Shown here: in pieces, positions 8,064 to 16,351 of the stretch | How the letters are laid out: each line of letters begins with the position of its first letter | How positions within the stretch are numbered: position 1 is the first letter of the stretch | Assembly (NCBI RefSeq): GCF_004571065.1 | Contig: NZ_SPQN01000003.1 | Coordinates: 1-64,000 of the forward strand | Length of the DNA stretch: 64,000 nt | Direction of reading: 5' to 3' | From: Geodermatophilus sp. DF01-2 | GTDB taxonomy: Bacteria > Actinomycetota > Actinomycetes > Mycobacteriales > Geodermatophilaceae | The notes under the pieces: model-generated | Told to the model about the DNA's origin: nothing | What the model saw: the letters and a program-made list of their open reading frames with translations, nothing else | The model's database searches: none | Program-made: the position numbers and the translations under genes

Positions 8064-10229
8064 TCAGCGCAGTTCGATGACCACCCGGTGCAGCCGCCCG
8101 CCGGTGAAGGCGTTCGGCGACCGGTACGGACCCACCGCCGAACCCGTGCTCAGACCGATGTCGAACGTCTCGTCGATCGAGAACACCGCCGGCGGGGTCA
8201 CCGCGATCCGGCCCTCCGCCACCTTGACGCCGTCGAGCAGCAGCACGACGTCAGCACCCCGCCCCAGGCCACCCCCGTCGTAGCCGAACACGACCTCGAG
8301 GGAGTGCTCCCCCGGAGCGACGGGAGCATCCCCGCGCAGCGCCAGGCGTGCGACGTCGAATGTGCACAGGTCGAAGGCCGGCCGGCCACCGTCGAGGTGC
8401 AGCGCCAGGCCCGCTGCCCGTCCCCCCATGGATGCGATCACTCCGCGCATGGGCTCACTGCCGTCGCGACGGAGGTCGGCCCGCATCGTCCACGAGCGCC
8501 CGAGCAGCCGCGGGGCGTTGGACTCCGGTATGCCGACGGTGCCGGGATGGAAGGTGAACGACGTCCGTCCGGCGCTCAGGTTGGGTAACCGCGACCGCGC
8601 CGTCCGCACCCGGGCGTCCCGCAGCGGCAGGATACCGACCCGCTCGGCCTCCCGGTGGAAGATGTCCTGCAGTTCGCGGAGCTTCTCCGGCTCGGCGGCG
8701 GCCAGGTCGCGGGCCTGGCTGAAGTCCGCGTCAAGGTCGTAGAGCTCCCAGCGGTCCTCGTCGAAGGGCCGGTCCTCCCCCGCCCGGCCGACGCCCCACG
8801 GCAGTCCCCCGTGGTAGGCCGAGGCCAGCCAGCCGTCGGAGTAGATCGACCGGTGCCCGAAGACCTCGAAGTACTGCGTGCGGTGACGTTCCGGAGCCGC
8901 CGCGTCGTCCCAGGAGTACGCCAGACTGGTGCCGTCCATGGGCGTCTGGGCAACGCCCCGCACATGGGACGGCAACGGCACGCCGGCGACCTCGAGGATG
9001 GTGGGCGCGATGTCGTTGACGTGAGCGAACTGGCTGCGCAGGCCACCTACGTCGCTGATCCGCGCCGGCCAGGTCAGCACCATCGGGTTGCGGGTGCCGC
9101 CCAGGTGGGTGGCGACCTGCTTGACCCACTGGAACGGCGCCGTCATCGCCCAGGCCCAGCCGGCCGGGTACTGCGCGTAGCTGTCGGGTCCGCCGATCTC
9201 GTCCAGGCGCTGCACCAGGCCGGCGGCCGGCTCCGGGATGCCCTGCAGGGCACCCATGTAGTTGACACTTCCGGGTGGACCGCCCTCGGCGCTGCTGCCG
9301 TTGTCGCCGACGACGTAGACGAAGAGCGTGTTGTCGAACTGGCCGCTCTCCTTCAGCGCCTCGACCATCCGGCCGATCTGCACGTCGGTGTGCTCGAGGA
9401 AGCCGGCGTAGACCTCCATCAATCGCTCGGCCACCGCCCGCTCGTCCTTGCCGAGGGAGTCCCAGGCCTGCAGTGCATCCGGGCGCGGGGTGAGCGCGGC
9501 GTCCTCGGGGAGAACGCCGAGTCGCTTCTGCCGGGCGAGCGTCTCCTCGCGCATGGCGTCCCAGCCGCCGCTGAACCGGCCGCGGTACTTCGCGCTCCAC
9601 TCCCCCGGCACCTGGAGCGGGGCATGGGTGGCGCCGGGTGCGAAGTAGAGGAAGAACGGCCGCTCCGGGGTCAGCGAGTGCTGCATCTGCAACCAGGCGA
9701 TGGCCTGCTCGGCCAGGTCCTCGGTGAGGTGGTAGTTCTCGCGGTCCGGGGCCGCGATCGGCGTCGTCCCCTCGTAGAGCGTCGGCGCGTACTGGTCGGT
9801 CTCGCCGCCGAGGAAGCCGTAGAACTTCTCGAAACCCTGACCGGTGGGCCAGCGGTCGAACGGCCCGGCCTGCGATGCCTCCCACGGCGGTCCCAGGTGC
9901 CACTTCCCGAAGGCCGACGTGCTGTAGCCGGCGTCCTTGAGGACGGTGGCCACGGTCGCGGTCTCCGGCCGCAGGATTCCCTCGTAGCCCGGGTTGGTGT
10001 TGGCACTGTTGAGGACGGTGCCGACCCCGGTGGCGTGCGCGTCCCGACCGGTGAGCAGCGCCGCGCGGGTGGGTGAGCAGATAGCGGTGGTGTGGAAGCG
10101 GTTGTACCGGAGCCCCTCCCCCGCCAGCGTGTCGAGCACCGGAGTCTCGACCGGCCCGCCGAAGGCGGCCGGTGCGCCGAAGCCGACGTCGTCGATCAGG
10201 ACGACGACGACGTTGGGCCGCCCGGTCAT
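8064..10229 (-). CDS. Arylsulfatase (type I, formylglycine-dependent)
   Basis: A 721-residue sulfatase. The N-terminus binds metal through LIDDVGFG; the modification motif C-S-P-T-R places the formylglycine Cys at residue 51, the same number as in the Pseudomonas aeruginosa arylsulfatase, followed by GRDAHATG. KWHLGP and DNGSS motifs complete the active site. After about residue 530 a beta-rich region (residues 550-720) is added to the core. No clear signal peptide is seen, so it probably acts in the cytosol. It overlaps the alkylsulfatase-like gene by 4 nt and is served by the convergent FGE. It releases sulfate from a sulfate ester; a steroid or bile-salt sulfate is conceivable from context. 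Confidence 0.9.
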   Translation of the reverse strand: MTGRPNVVVVLIDDVGFGAPAAFGGPVETPVLDTLAGEGLRYNRFHTTAICSPTRAALLTGRDAHATGVGTVLNSANTNPGYEGILRPETATVATVLKDAGYSTSAFGKWHLGPPWEASQAGPFDRWPTGQGFEKFYGFLGGETDQYAPTLYEGTTPIAAPDRENYHLTEDLAEQAIAWLQMQHSLTPERPFFLYFAPGATHAPLQVPGEWSAKYRGRFSGGWDAMREETLARQKRLGVLPEDAALTPRPDALQAWDSLGKDERAVAERLMEVYAGFLEHTDVQIGRMVEALKESGQFDNTLFVYVVGDNGSSAEGGPPGSVNYMGALQGIPEPAAGLVQRLDEIGGPDSYAQYPAGWAWAMTAPFQWVKQVATHLGGTRNPMVLTWPARISDVGGLRSQFAHVNDIAPTILEVAGVPLPSHVRGVAQTPMDGTSLAYSWDDAAAPERHRTQYFEVFGHRSIYSDGWLASAYHGGLPWGVGRAGEDRPFDEDRWELYDLDADFSQARDLAAAEPEKLRELQDIFHREAERVGILPLRDARVRTARSRLPNLSAGRTSFTFHPGTVGIPESNAPRLLGRSWTMRADLRRDGSEPMRGVIASMGGRAAGLALHLDGGRPAFDLCTFDVARLALRGDAPVAPGEHSLEVVFGYDGGGLGRGADVVLLLDGVKVAEGRIAVTPPAVFSIDETFDIGLSTGSAVGPYRSPNAFTGGRLHRVVIELR

Positions 10230-11530
10230 GCCGGCCGCGCTGCGCTGCGGTTGCGGGCCGCCTCGACCCAGGACCGGCTCACCCGGAGGTTGACCTGCGC
10301 CATGAGGCCGGACTCCCCCGCAGCGCGGCGTTCCAGGACCTGCTCGTAGCAGTCCTGCGCACGGGGGTCGTCCCGATCGGCCAGGAACGCCCACTCGGCG
10401 ACGTGGCAGGCCAGCCGCAGGTCCTCGTCCACGAGGCTCAGCGCGCCGTCGACCAGCGCCCCGACTCCGCCGGCCAGGCGCGCGATCTCGGCGGCCTGCT
10501 GCGGCCGTGGAGCCGGCAGGAGCGAGGACGGGTAGCCGTCCCACCAGCCCGCGTACCGGCGGATCACGTTGCGGCAGATGAACTCGGGCTGGTCGTAGAC
10601 AGCGGGCAGCCGCGGGTGGGAGGACAGCTCCTCCGGGATGGTCAGGGTCTCGACGATTTCGTCGGCCAGCAGCCCGGCGTTCAGGCCCCGGAGGGCGTGG
10701 TCGACGATGTGCCGCAGGTAGCGAGCCAGCGTGCTGAGCTCGTCGACGATCGCCTCCTCGCCGGTCACCAGCTCCCCGTGGCCCGGGATGATGGCCGAGG
10801 GCCGCAGGGCCGCCATCTCGTCGGCGGCGTCGGCCCACTCCTCGGCGAAGCGTTGGACCTTCTTGGGGTTGCCGGCGTTGGGCAGATATCCGGTGACCAG
10901 GTCGCCGGCGGCCAACACCCCGCGCTCGGGCGCCCACACCCAGGTCGCGTCGTCGGTCTCGCCCTTGCCGTGCCGCAGGAGGAACCGTTCCCCACCCAGG
11001 ACCAGCTCCAGCGAGTCGCGGAAGGTCTCGGTCGGCCAGATGAAGTCCTCGCGCTCGCTGGCCCACCGCTTGCCGTCGGGACCCGGCAGCTGGCCGTTGA
11101 TCCGGGCGTTGAGCCCAGCGGTCTTGATGTAGCGCTCGAAGTGCGGCACCACGTTCTCGTGAGCGAGCACGCGCGGCTGCTCGCCGTCCTCGACGAAGGC
11201 CCACAGCCCGAAGGCGTGGTCGCTGTGCCCGTGGGTGTAGACGACGGTGTGCAGCGGCTTGTCGCTGACCGAGCGCACCGCCTCGAGCAGCGCCGGCCCG
11301 TCCCCCGCGCAGCCGGCGTCGACCAGCAGGAGCCCTTCGTCGGTCTCGAACAGCGCCACGTTGACCATGCCCGGCTGGATGTACCAGGTGCGCGGAGCGG
11401 CCTCGATCACGACCGGCTCGTAGCCGGAGCCGTGGGCGCGGGAGAAAATCCGCCGCCCCTGCTCCGGGTTGAAGAGGCCGAACGCGGCGCGCGCCGACGC
11501 TCTCTGGTTCTCCGGGAACGTGACGGCCAC
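10226..11530 (-). CDS. Alkylsulfatase-like metallo-beta-lactamase-fold hydrolase
   Basis: About 434 residues with the metallo-beta-lactamase fold: THGHSDH (99-105) is the HxHxDH zinc motif, with further ligands in the ETDDATWVW and IIPGHGE segments. The region EFICRNVIRRYAGWWDGYPS and a helical C-terminal dimerisation part are typical of the SdsA1/BDS1 alkylsulfatases, which cut primary or secondary alkyl sulfates. Several members carry a C-terminal SCP2-like domain that is absent here. The GTG at 11530 is chosen because GGAGGAG stands 6 nt before it. First gene of the sulfatase operon, divergent from tetR. Confidence 0.85.
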   Translation of the reverse strand: MAVTFPENQRASARAAFGLFNPEQGRRIFSRAHGSGYEPVVIEAAPRTWYIQPGMVNVALFETDEGLLLVDAGCAGDGPALLEAVRSVSDKPLHTVVYTHGHSDHAFGLWAFVEDGEQPRVLAHENVVPHFERYIKTAGLNARINGQLPGPDGKRWASEREDFIWPTETFRDSLELVLGGERFLLRHGKGETDDATWVWAPERGVLAAGDLVTGYLPNAGNPKKVQRFAEEWADAADEMAALRPSAIIPGHGELVTGEEAIVDELSTLARYLRHIVDHALRGLNAGLLADEIVETLTIPEELSSHPRLPAVYDQPEFICRNVIRRYAGWWDGYPSSLLPAPRPQQAAEIARLAGGVGALVDGALSLVDEDLRLACHVAEWAFLADRDDPRAQDCYEQVLERRAAGESGLMAQVNLRVSRSWVEAARNRSAARPA

Positions 11531-11567
11531 AGCATTCTCCTCCGTGTGAGACAAGCGCCTTAATCCG

Positions 11568-11596
11568 AGCTTAAGACACGTGACTCAAGCGGTCAA
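11568..11596 (-). promoter_or_regulatory. Sulfatase operon promoter with TetR-type operator
   Basis: On the minus strand a TTGACC -35 box (11591-11596) is separated by exactly 17 bp from a TAAGCT -10 box (11568-11573). Lying over the spacer and -10 is an imperfect 20-bp inverted repeat, CTTAAGACACGTGACTCAAG (11570-11589), with 8 of 10 base pairs symmetric around CACGTG. CAAGCG occurs three times nearby. The layout suggests repression by the divergent TetR protein. Confidence 0.7.
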
Positions 11597-11657
11597 GCGT
11601 CGGGCACGGGTGATCGGCCCGTGCGGCGCGCTCACAGGTGCACCGGCGGGCTCGGGT

Positions 11658-11672
11658 TAGCCTGGCGCCGTG
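11658..11672 (+). promoter_or_regulatory. Leaderless promoter of the sulfatase-linked tetR
   Basis: TAGCCT at 11658-11663 ends 6 nt before the GTG start at 11670 and no Shine-Dalgarno sequence is present, so transcription probably starts at or next to the first codon. Confidence 0.55.
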
Positions 11673-12338
11673 ACCGCAGACCCGCTGACCGGCGCGGGTA
11701 CGGGCGCGACGACCCGCGCCCGCATGATCGACGTCGCGGAGCGGCTGTTCGCCGAGTCCGGGATCGAGGCCGTCTCGCTCCGCATGGTCGGGGCGTCCGC
11801 CGACCAGCGCAACAACTCTGTGGCCCAGTACCACTTCGGCTCCAAGGAGGGGCTGATCGCGGCGATCATCGCCGCGCGTTCGCCGCGGATCGACGCGCGG
11901 CGACAGGAGCTGGCCGCCGAACTCCAGAGCAGCGGGCGCCCGTTCACGCCGTCATCCCTGCTCCACCTCCTGGTGCAGCCGCTGGCGGAGACCATCGAGA
12001 ACACCGGTGAGCGGACGTACTACCTGCGCTTCCTGGCCGGCGTGATGGACCATCCGACCTTCGTGCGCAACGCGGGGTCCACCGACAGCGCTCAGCCGGG
12101 GCTGCGCTGGATGCACCGGGAACTGCGTACCCTGCTGCCCGATCTGCCGGCGGCCACGTTCCGCCGGCGCAGCGAGTGGGCCTCCCTCATCGCCTTCCGC
12201 ATCCTGGCCGAGCACGAGCGGCAGCTGGCCGCCGGCACCGAGCAGGCCGCGCCCACCGGTGTGGTGGTGCCGGAGCTCGTCACCACGCTCGTGGCGCTCA
12301 TGACGGCGGACCAGGGCCGCGGCGCCGGCCTGCCGTGA
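11670..12338 (+). CDS. TetR-family regulator, likely of the sulfatase operon
   Basis: A 222-residue regulator. The N-terminal HTH (TRARMIDVAERLFAESGIEA, then VSLRMVGASADQRNNSVAQYHFGSKEGL) matches TetR proteins, with the N-x-VAQYHFGSK recognition helix. The C-terminal two thirds is helical ligand-binding sequence. It is transcribed away from the alkylsulfatase-arylsulfatase operon, whose promoter carries an inverted repeat between its -35 and -10 boxes. It is therefore a likely local repressor, induced perhaps by the sulfate ester or its alcohol. Ligand unknown. Confidence 0.85.
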   Translation: MTADPLTGAGTGATTRARMIDVAERLFAESGIEAVSLRMVGASADQRNNSVAQYHFGSKEGLIAAIIAARSPRIDARRQELAAELQSSGRPFTPSSLLHLLVQPLAETIENTGERTYYLRFLAGVMDHPTFVRNAGSTDSAQPGLRWMHRELRTLLPDLPAATFRRRSEWASLIAFRILAEHERQLAAGTEQAAPTGVVVPELVTTLVALMTADQGRGAGLP

Positions 12339-12344
12339 CACGGG

Positions 12345-12382
12345 ACGGGCCGGCGGCGAGCTGATGCTCGCCGCCGGCCCGT
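12345..12382. terminator. Hairpin between tetR and the solute-binding protein gene
   Basis: A perfect 16-bp stem (12345-12360 with 12367-12382) and a 6-nt loop between convergent genes; it can serve both strands. Confidence 0.75.
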
Positions 12383-12448
12383 GCCGAATGCCGCGCTCAG
12401 CCGGACCGGCCCTCAGTGAGCCGGCCCCGGTGAGCTGGGGAACTCGGC

Positions 12449-14056
12449 TCAGCACTCACCGATCCAGGCGTCCCCGAACATCAGCATGCCCTCGTTGATC
12501 GGCTCGATGCCGTGCACGTCCTCCTGCCACGGCACGAACGGGACCGAGGGCGCGAACGACACCGACGGGACCGTCTCCTGCCAGAGCGCCTCGATCTCGG
12601 CGATGATCTCCTGGCGGTCCTCACCGGAGGTGGCCTGCAGCTCGAGGATCAGGGCGTCCATCTCCGGGTTGGCGTAGCCCATGACGTTGGTCGCCGAGTT
12701 GCTGTGCAGGCTGCTGTAGAGCCGCTGGAAGGGATCCTCCTCGGTGACCGACAGCGCGGACTGCGCCATGTCGAAGTCGCGCTGCACGAAGATCCGCTGG
12801 ATGCGGTCGGCGATGGTGCGCAGCAGCTCCGTCTCCGCCGTGATACCGACGTTCTCCAGCATGGCCTGGATCGCCAGCGCCTGGGCGCGACCGGCAGGGT
12901 CGTCACCGCCGAGGTAGGTGATCGTGCCGTCCCAGCCGTCGGCCTTGGCCTCCTCGACCAGCTGCCGGGCGCGCTCCGGGTCGAACGGCCGTGTCTCGAC
13001 GTCCTCGGCGTGCCAGCGGGAGATCTCCGGGAACAGCGCCTTGCTGCCGATGTCGATGCCCTCCCAGACCCGCTGGTTGAGCACCTCCGTGTCGATCGCC
13101 AGCGCGATCGCCTCGCGCACCCGCGGATCGGCCGCGGGCCGCCCCTCGGCGTTGTTCAGCAACGCGATGTTGCCCAGGCTCTGCACCGTCAGGTAGCCCG
13201 GGAAGCCCGCTTCCCGCGCCTCCTCCACCTGGGTGATCCCACGGAGCACCGTCGCGTCGACGCCGCCGGACTGGAGCGTCTCCAGCGCGGCGACCTCGTT
13301 GTTGAGCCACACGAAGCGGAGCTCGTCGAGGTACGGCTCGTCGCCCCAGTAGTCCTCGCGCGCGCTGAGCACCAGCTCTTCCTGCGGCGAGTAGGAGTCG
13401 AGGGTGAACGGCCCGGCACCGATCGGCTGGAACTCGCCCTGGGTGGCGGCCGGCGCGACGATCATGCCGATGCCCTGGCCGAGCATCGCCGGGAAGGAGG
13501 CCCACGGCTTGTTGAGCTCGAAGACGACCGTGTTGTCGCCCTCGGCCCGCACGCCGCTGAGATTGGGCGCGACGATCGCGGCGTCGAACCCGCCGTTGCT
13601 CAGGTACCAGTTCACGCTGTTGACGACGGCCTCGGCGTTCAGCGGGGTGCCGTCGCTGAACGTCACGCCGTCACGCAGGGTGACGGTCCACTCGGTGAAG
13701 TCCTCGTTGGGCTGGACGTCCTCGGCCAGCCACGGCTCGAACTCCCCGGTCTCCGGGTCGTAGCGCACCAGCACGTCGTAGATCGCCGCCAGGGCGGTCC
13801 CGCCGGAGTAGCCCGTCGCGATCGTCTGGGTCGGGTTGAGGCTGCGCGCCTCCGCGTAGTCGGCCAGGGTGAGCGTGCCCCCCTCGACCGGCTCACCGCA
13901 GTCGGTCTGGGCCCCGATGATGCCCATCGTGGGCTCGGCCGGCGGCTGGCTCACCGAATCGGACGGGGCTGCGTCGCTGTTGCTCCCGCATGCGGAGAGC
14001 ACGAGCGCGCCGGCGCCGAGTGCAGCGACGCGCACGTGCAGGGATGTTCTGGTCAC
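12449..14056 (-). CDS. ABC-transporter solute-binding lipoprotein, peptide/nickel family 5
   Basis: A 535-residue SBP_bac_5 protein. A basic start and hydrophobic core lead to the lipobox LSAC with the lipid-anchored Cys at residue 23, so it is displayed outside the membrane. The binding domain shows typical family segments such as YDVLVRYDPETGEFEPWLAED, WTVTLRDGVTFSDGTPLNAEAVV in two stretches, and FDPERARQLVEEA. GTG start with GGAGG 6 nt upstream. It lies 236 nt after the permease-ATPase genes, beyond a strong hairpin, so it may have its own promoter. Family members bind peptides, but also opines, sugars or glycosides. Confidence 0.9.
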   Translation of the reverse strand: MTRTSLHVRVAALGAGALVLSACGSNSDAAPSDSVSQPPAEPTMGIIGAQTDCGEPVEGGTLTLADYAEARSLNPTQTIATGYSGGTALAAIYDVLVRYDPETGEFEPWLAEDVQPNEDFTEWTVTLRDGVTFSDGTPLNAEAVVNSVNWYLSNGGFDAAIVAPNLSGVRAEGDNTVVFELNKPWASFPAMLGQGIGMIVAPAATQGEFQPIGAGPFTLDSYSPQEELVLSAREDYWGDEPYLDELRFVWLNNEVAALETLQSGGVDATVLRGITQVEEAREAGFPGYLTVQSLGNIALLNNAEGRPAADPRVREAIALAIDTEVLNQRVWEGIDIGSKALFPEISRWHAEDVETRPFDPERARQLVEEAKADGWDGTITYLGGDDPAGRAQALAIQAMLENVGITAETELLRTIADRIQRIFVQRDFDMAQSALSVTEEDPFQRLYSSLHSNSATNVMGYANPEMDALILELQATSGEDRQEIIAEIEALWQETVPSVSFAPSVPFVPWQEDVHGIEPINEGMLMFGDAWIGEC

Positions 14057-14230
14057 GTTGATCCTCCATAGAACCGTCACGCGCCACGGGCCGGATCGCC
14101 CCTGGGTGGCTGTAGTCGGGCCAGCGAAGCAATGGCGACGCCGGGACACCGGACCCATCTCGGTGAGTGGAATCACAGAGACGTCTCGGCCGGCCCGGAG
14201 GTCGAGCAGACGGACGGACAGCGAGACGGA

Positions 14231-14265
14231 CGGGGGTGCCCCGGTCCATGACCGGGGCACCCCCG
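14231..14265 (-). terminator. Hairpin after the second ABC ATPase gene
   Basis: A perfect 15-bp stem (14231-14245 with 14251-14265) and 5-nt loop, 28 nt past the stop of the ATPase gene. It separates the permease/ATPase operon from the gene for the solute-binding protein, or acts as an attenuator that sets their ratio. Confidence 0.75.
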
Positions 14266-14292
14266 TCTCGACGACTTCCGCTGCGCGCCTTG

Positions 14293-15294
14293 TCAGGCCA
14301 CCGCGGCACCGGGACCGGAGTTGTGGCAGGCCAGATAATGGCCGTCGCCGACCTCGCGCAGCTGCGGCTCGATCGTCGTGCACTCCTCGGTGGCCAGCGG
14401 GCAACGGGTGCGGAAACGGCAGCCGCTGGGCGGGTTCAGCGGCGAGGGCAGTTCACCGGTGAACCGCTGCGTGCCGGTGTCGGGGCTCCCCCCTGCCGGC
14501 GTCGCCTCTGGCACCGACTCCAGGAGCAGCCGCGTATAGGGATGCAGCGCGCGGTCCGCCAGTCTCCCGGCCGGCAGCACCTCGCAGACCTTGCCGAGGT
14601 ACATGACCATGATGCGGTCGCTGATGTTCTTCACGACCGCCAGATCGTGGGCGATGAAGACCATGCTCAGCCCGTAGCGCTTCTTGGTCTCCTCGAGCAG
14701 GTTCAGGATCTGCGCCTGCACCGAGACATCGAGGCTGGAGACCGGCTCGTCACAGATCAGCACCCGGGGATCCAGCATCAGCGCCCGGGCGATGCAGATG
14801 CGCTGGCACTGCCCACCGGACAGTTCGTGCGGCCGGCGGTCCCAGACCGCGGCCGGCTCCAGGCCCACCGCGCTGAGCACGGACTCGATCTGCTCGCGGG
14901 TGACCTCCGTGCCCCAGATCCGTGGCCCTTCGGCCACGAGGTCCTTGACCTTCCGGCGCGGGTTCAGCGACGACACCGGATCCTGGAAGATCATCTGCAT
15001 CCTGGCCCGGCGCTTGCGGACCGCCTGGTCGTTGAGCCCGGTCAGCTCGTCCTCGCCCAGCCGCACCGACCCCGACGTCGGTGGCGGCAGCTGCATCACG
15101 GCCCGCCCGGCGCTGGACTTGCCGCAGCCGGATTCCCCGAGGATGCCGAGGGTCTCCCCGTCGAGCACGTCGAAGCTGATGCCGGACACCGCATGGACGG
15201 TGTGACCACCGGCGGGGAACTCGACCACCAGCTCCTCGACGGAGAGGATCTGGTCGCCCTCCGGCCGCAGGTGCAGGGTTCCGCTGCCGGCCAT
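14293..15294 (-). CDS. Oligopeptide-type ABC transporter ATPase (DppF/OppF-like)
   Basis: A 333-residue ATPase. Walker A is GESGCGKSS (about residue 53), the Q-loop MIFQDPVSSLNP, the signature ELSGGQCQR, and Walker B VLICDEPVSSLD. The C-terminal oligo_HPY extension ends with a CRFRTRCPLATEEC cysteine cluster usual in this family. It energises import through the two permeases. Its ATG shares one base with the TGA of the DppD-like gene (TGATG), implying coupled translation and equal amounts of the two ATPases. Confidence 0.9.
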   Translation of the reverse strand: MAGSGTLHLRPEGDQILSVEELVVEFPAGGHTVHAVSGISFDVLDGETLGILGESGCGKSSAGRAVMQLPPPTSGSVRLGEDELTGLNDQAVRKRRARMQMIFQDPVSSLNPRRKVKDLVAEGPRIWGTEVTREQIESVLSAVGLEPAAVWDRRPHELSGGQCQRICIARALMLDPRVLICDEPVSSLDVSVQAQILNLLEETKKRYGLSMVFIAHDLAVVKNISDRIMVMYLGKVCEVLPAGRLADRALHPYTRLLLESVPEATPAGGSPDTGTQRFTGELPSPLNPPSGCRFRTRCPLATEECTTIEPQLREVGDGHYLACHNSGPGAAVA

Positions 15295-16343
15295 CAGTGT
15301 CGTCCTCCGTTGACGGGGTGGTGACAGGCGAAGGAGTGCCCGGGCGTGGCGACACCGTCGACCGCGGCCGGGTCCAGCACCGGCAGCACCTGGGAGCAGT
15401 CGTCCTGGGCGTAGCGGCACCGCGGCGCGAACCGGCAACCGACCGGAGGCGCGATCATGTTCGGCGGTGCGCCGTCGATCGCCTCCAGCCGGACGTGCGG
15501 CGGCTGGTGCAGCCGCGGGATCGCGGCCAACAGGGCCTCGGTGTAGGGATGGTGCGGCGCCTCGAACAGCGTCGCGGCATCGGCCATCTCGATCACCCGG
15601 CCGGCGTACATGACCGCCACGCGGTCGGCTCGTCCGGCGACGACCCCGAGGTTGTGGCTGATCAGCACCATCGCCATCCCCAGCTCGCCCTGCAGCCGGG
15701 CCAGCAGGTCGAGGATCTGCTTCTGCACGGTGACGTCGAGCGCGGTGGTCGGCTCGTCGGCGATGAGCAGCGCCGGCTCGTTGGCCAGCGCCATCGCGAT
15801 CACCACGCGCTGCCGCATGCCCCCGGACAGCTCGTGCGGGTACTGGTCGAGCCGGCGACGCGGTTCCGGGATGCCCACCAGGTTCAGCAGCTCCTCGGCG
15901 CGGGCCCTGGCCTGGGACCGGTTCATGCCCCGGTGCCGGCGCAGGCTCTCGGTGAGGTGCACACCGGCCTTCTTCACCGGATTCAGAGCGGTCATCGGAT
16001 CCTGGAAGACCATGCCGACGTCCGCGCCCCACAGGCTGCGCAGCTCCTTGGCGCTCAGTGCGTGCACGTCCTTGCCGGCGATCGTCACCCGGCCGGTCAC
16101 CGTGGTCACCGGGCCGTCGGTGTACAGACCCATGATGGTGCGGCCGAGCACGGACTTGCCCGAGCCGGACTCCCCGACGATGCCCAGCGTCTCGCCCCGG
16201 CCGAGGCTGAAGGAGATCCCGTCGACCGCCTGCAGGTCACCACGGGGGGTGTGGATGCGGGTCCGCAGATCCTCCACGACCAGGACCGGGGATCCCGGCT
16301 CGGTGGCTGATCGCTTGCCGAGCAGAGCGGAACTCGAGCTCAC
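15294..16343 (-). CDS. Oligopeptide-type ABC transporter ATPase (DppD/OppD-like)
   Basis: A 349-residue ATPase with Walker A GESGSGKSV, Q-loop MVFQDPMTALNP, signature ELSGGMRQR and Walker B LLIADEPTTALD. The C-terminal segment has the CRFAPRCRYAQDDC cysteine cluster. GTG start at 16343, preceded by GGGAG at a 4-5 nt distance. It forms the heterodimeric motor with the next ATPase. Gap to the upstream permease stop is 8 nt, so it is part of one operon: permease, permease, ATPase, ATPase. Confidence 0.9.
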   Translation of the reverse strand: MSSSSALLGKRSATEPGSPVLVVEDLRTRIHTPRGDLQAVDGISFSLGRGETLGIVGESGSGKSVLGRTIMGLYTDGPVTTVTGRVTIAGKDVHALSAKELRSLWGADVGMVFQDPMTALNPVKKAGVHLTESLRRHRGMNRSQARARAEELLNLVGIPEPRRRLDQYPHELSGGMRQRVVIAMALANEPALLIADEPTTALDVTVQKQILDLLARLQGELGMAMVLISHNLGVVAGRADRVAVMYAGRVIEMADAATLFEAPHHPYTEALLAAIPRLHQPPHVRLEAIDGAPPNMIAPPVGCRFAPRCRYAQDDCSQVLPVLDPAAVDGVATPGHSFACHHPVNGGRH

Positions 16344-16351
16344 GGCACTCC

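Noticed and set aside
14293-16032. A long minus-strand frame that joins an ABC ATPase to about 245 upstream residues
   Set aside because: The upstream part is the DppD-like gene read in a wrong frame; the ATPase begins at the ATG at 15294 with a TGATG junction. The same holds for over-long frames covering TauE, arylsulfatase, ltp2, chsH1, chsH2, fadD17, kshB and the flavoproteins.
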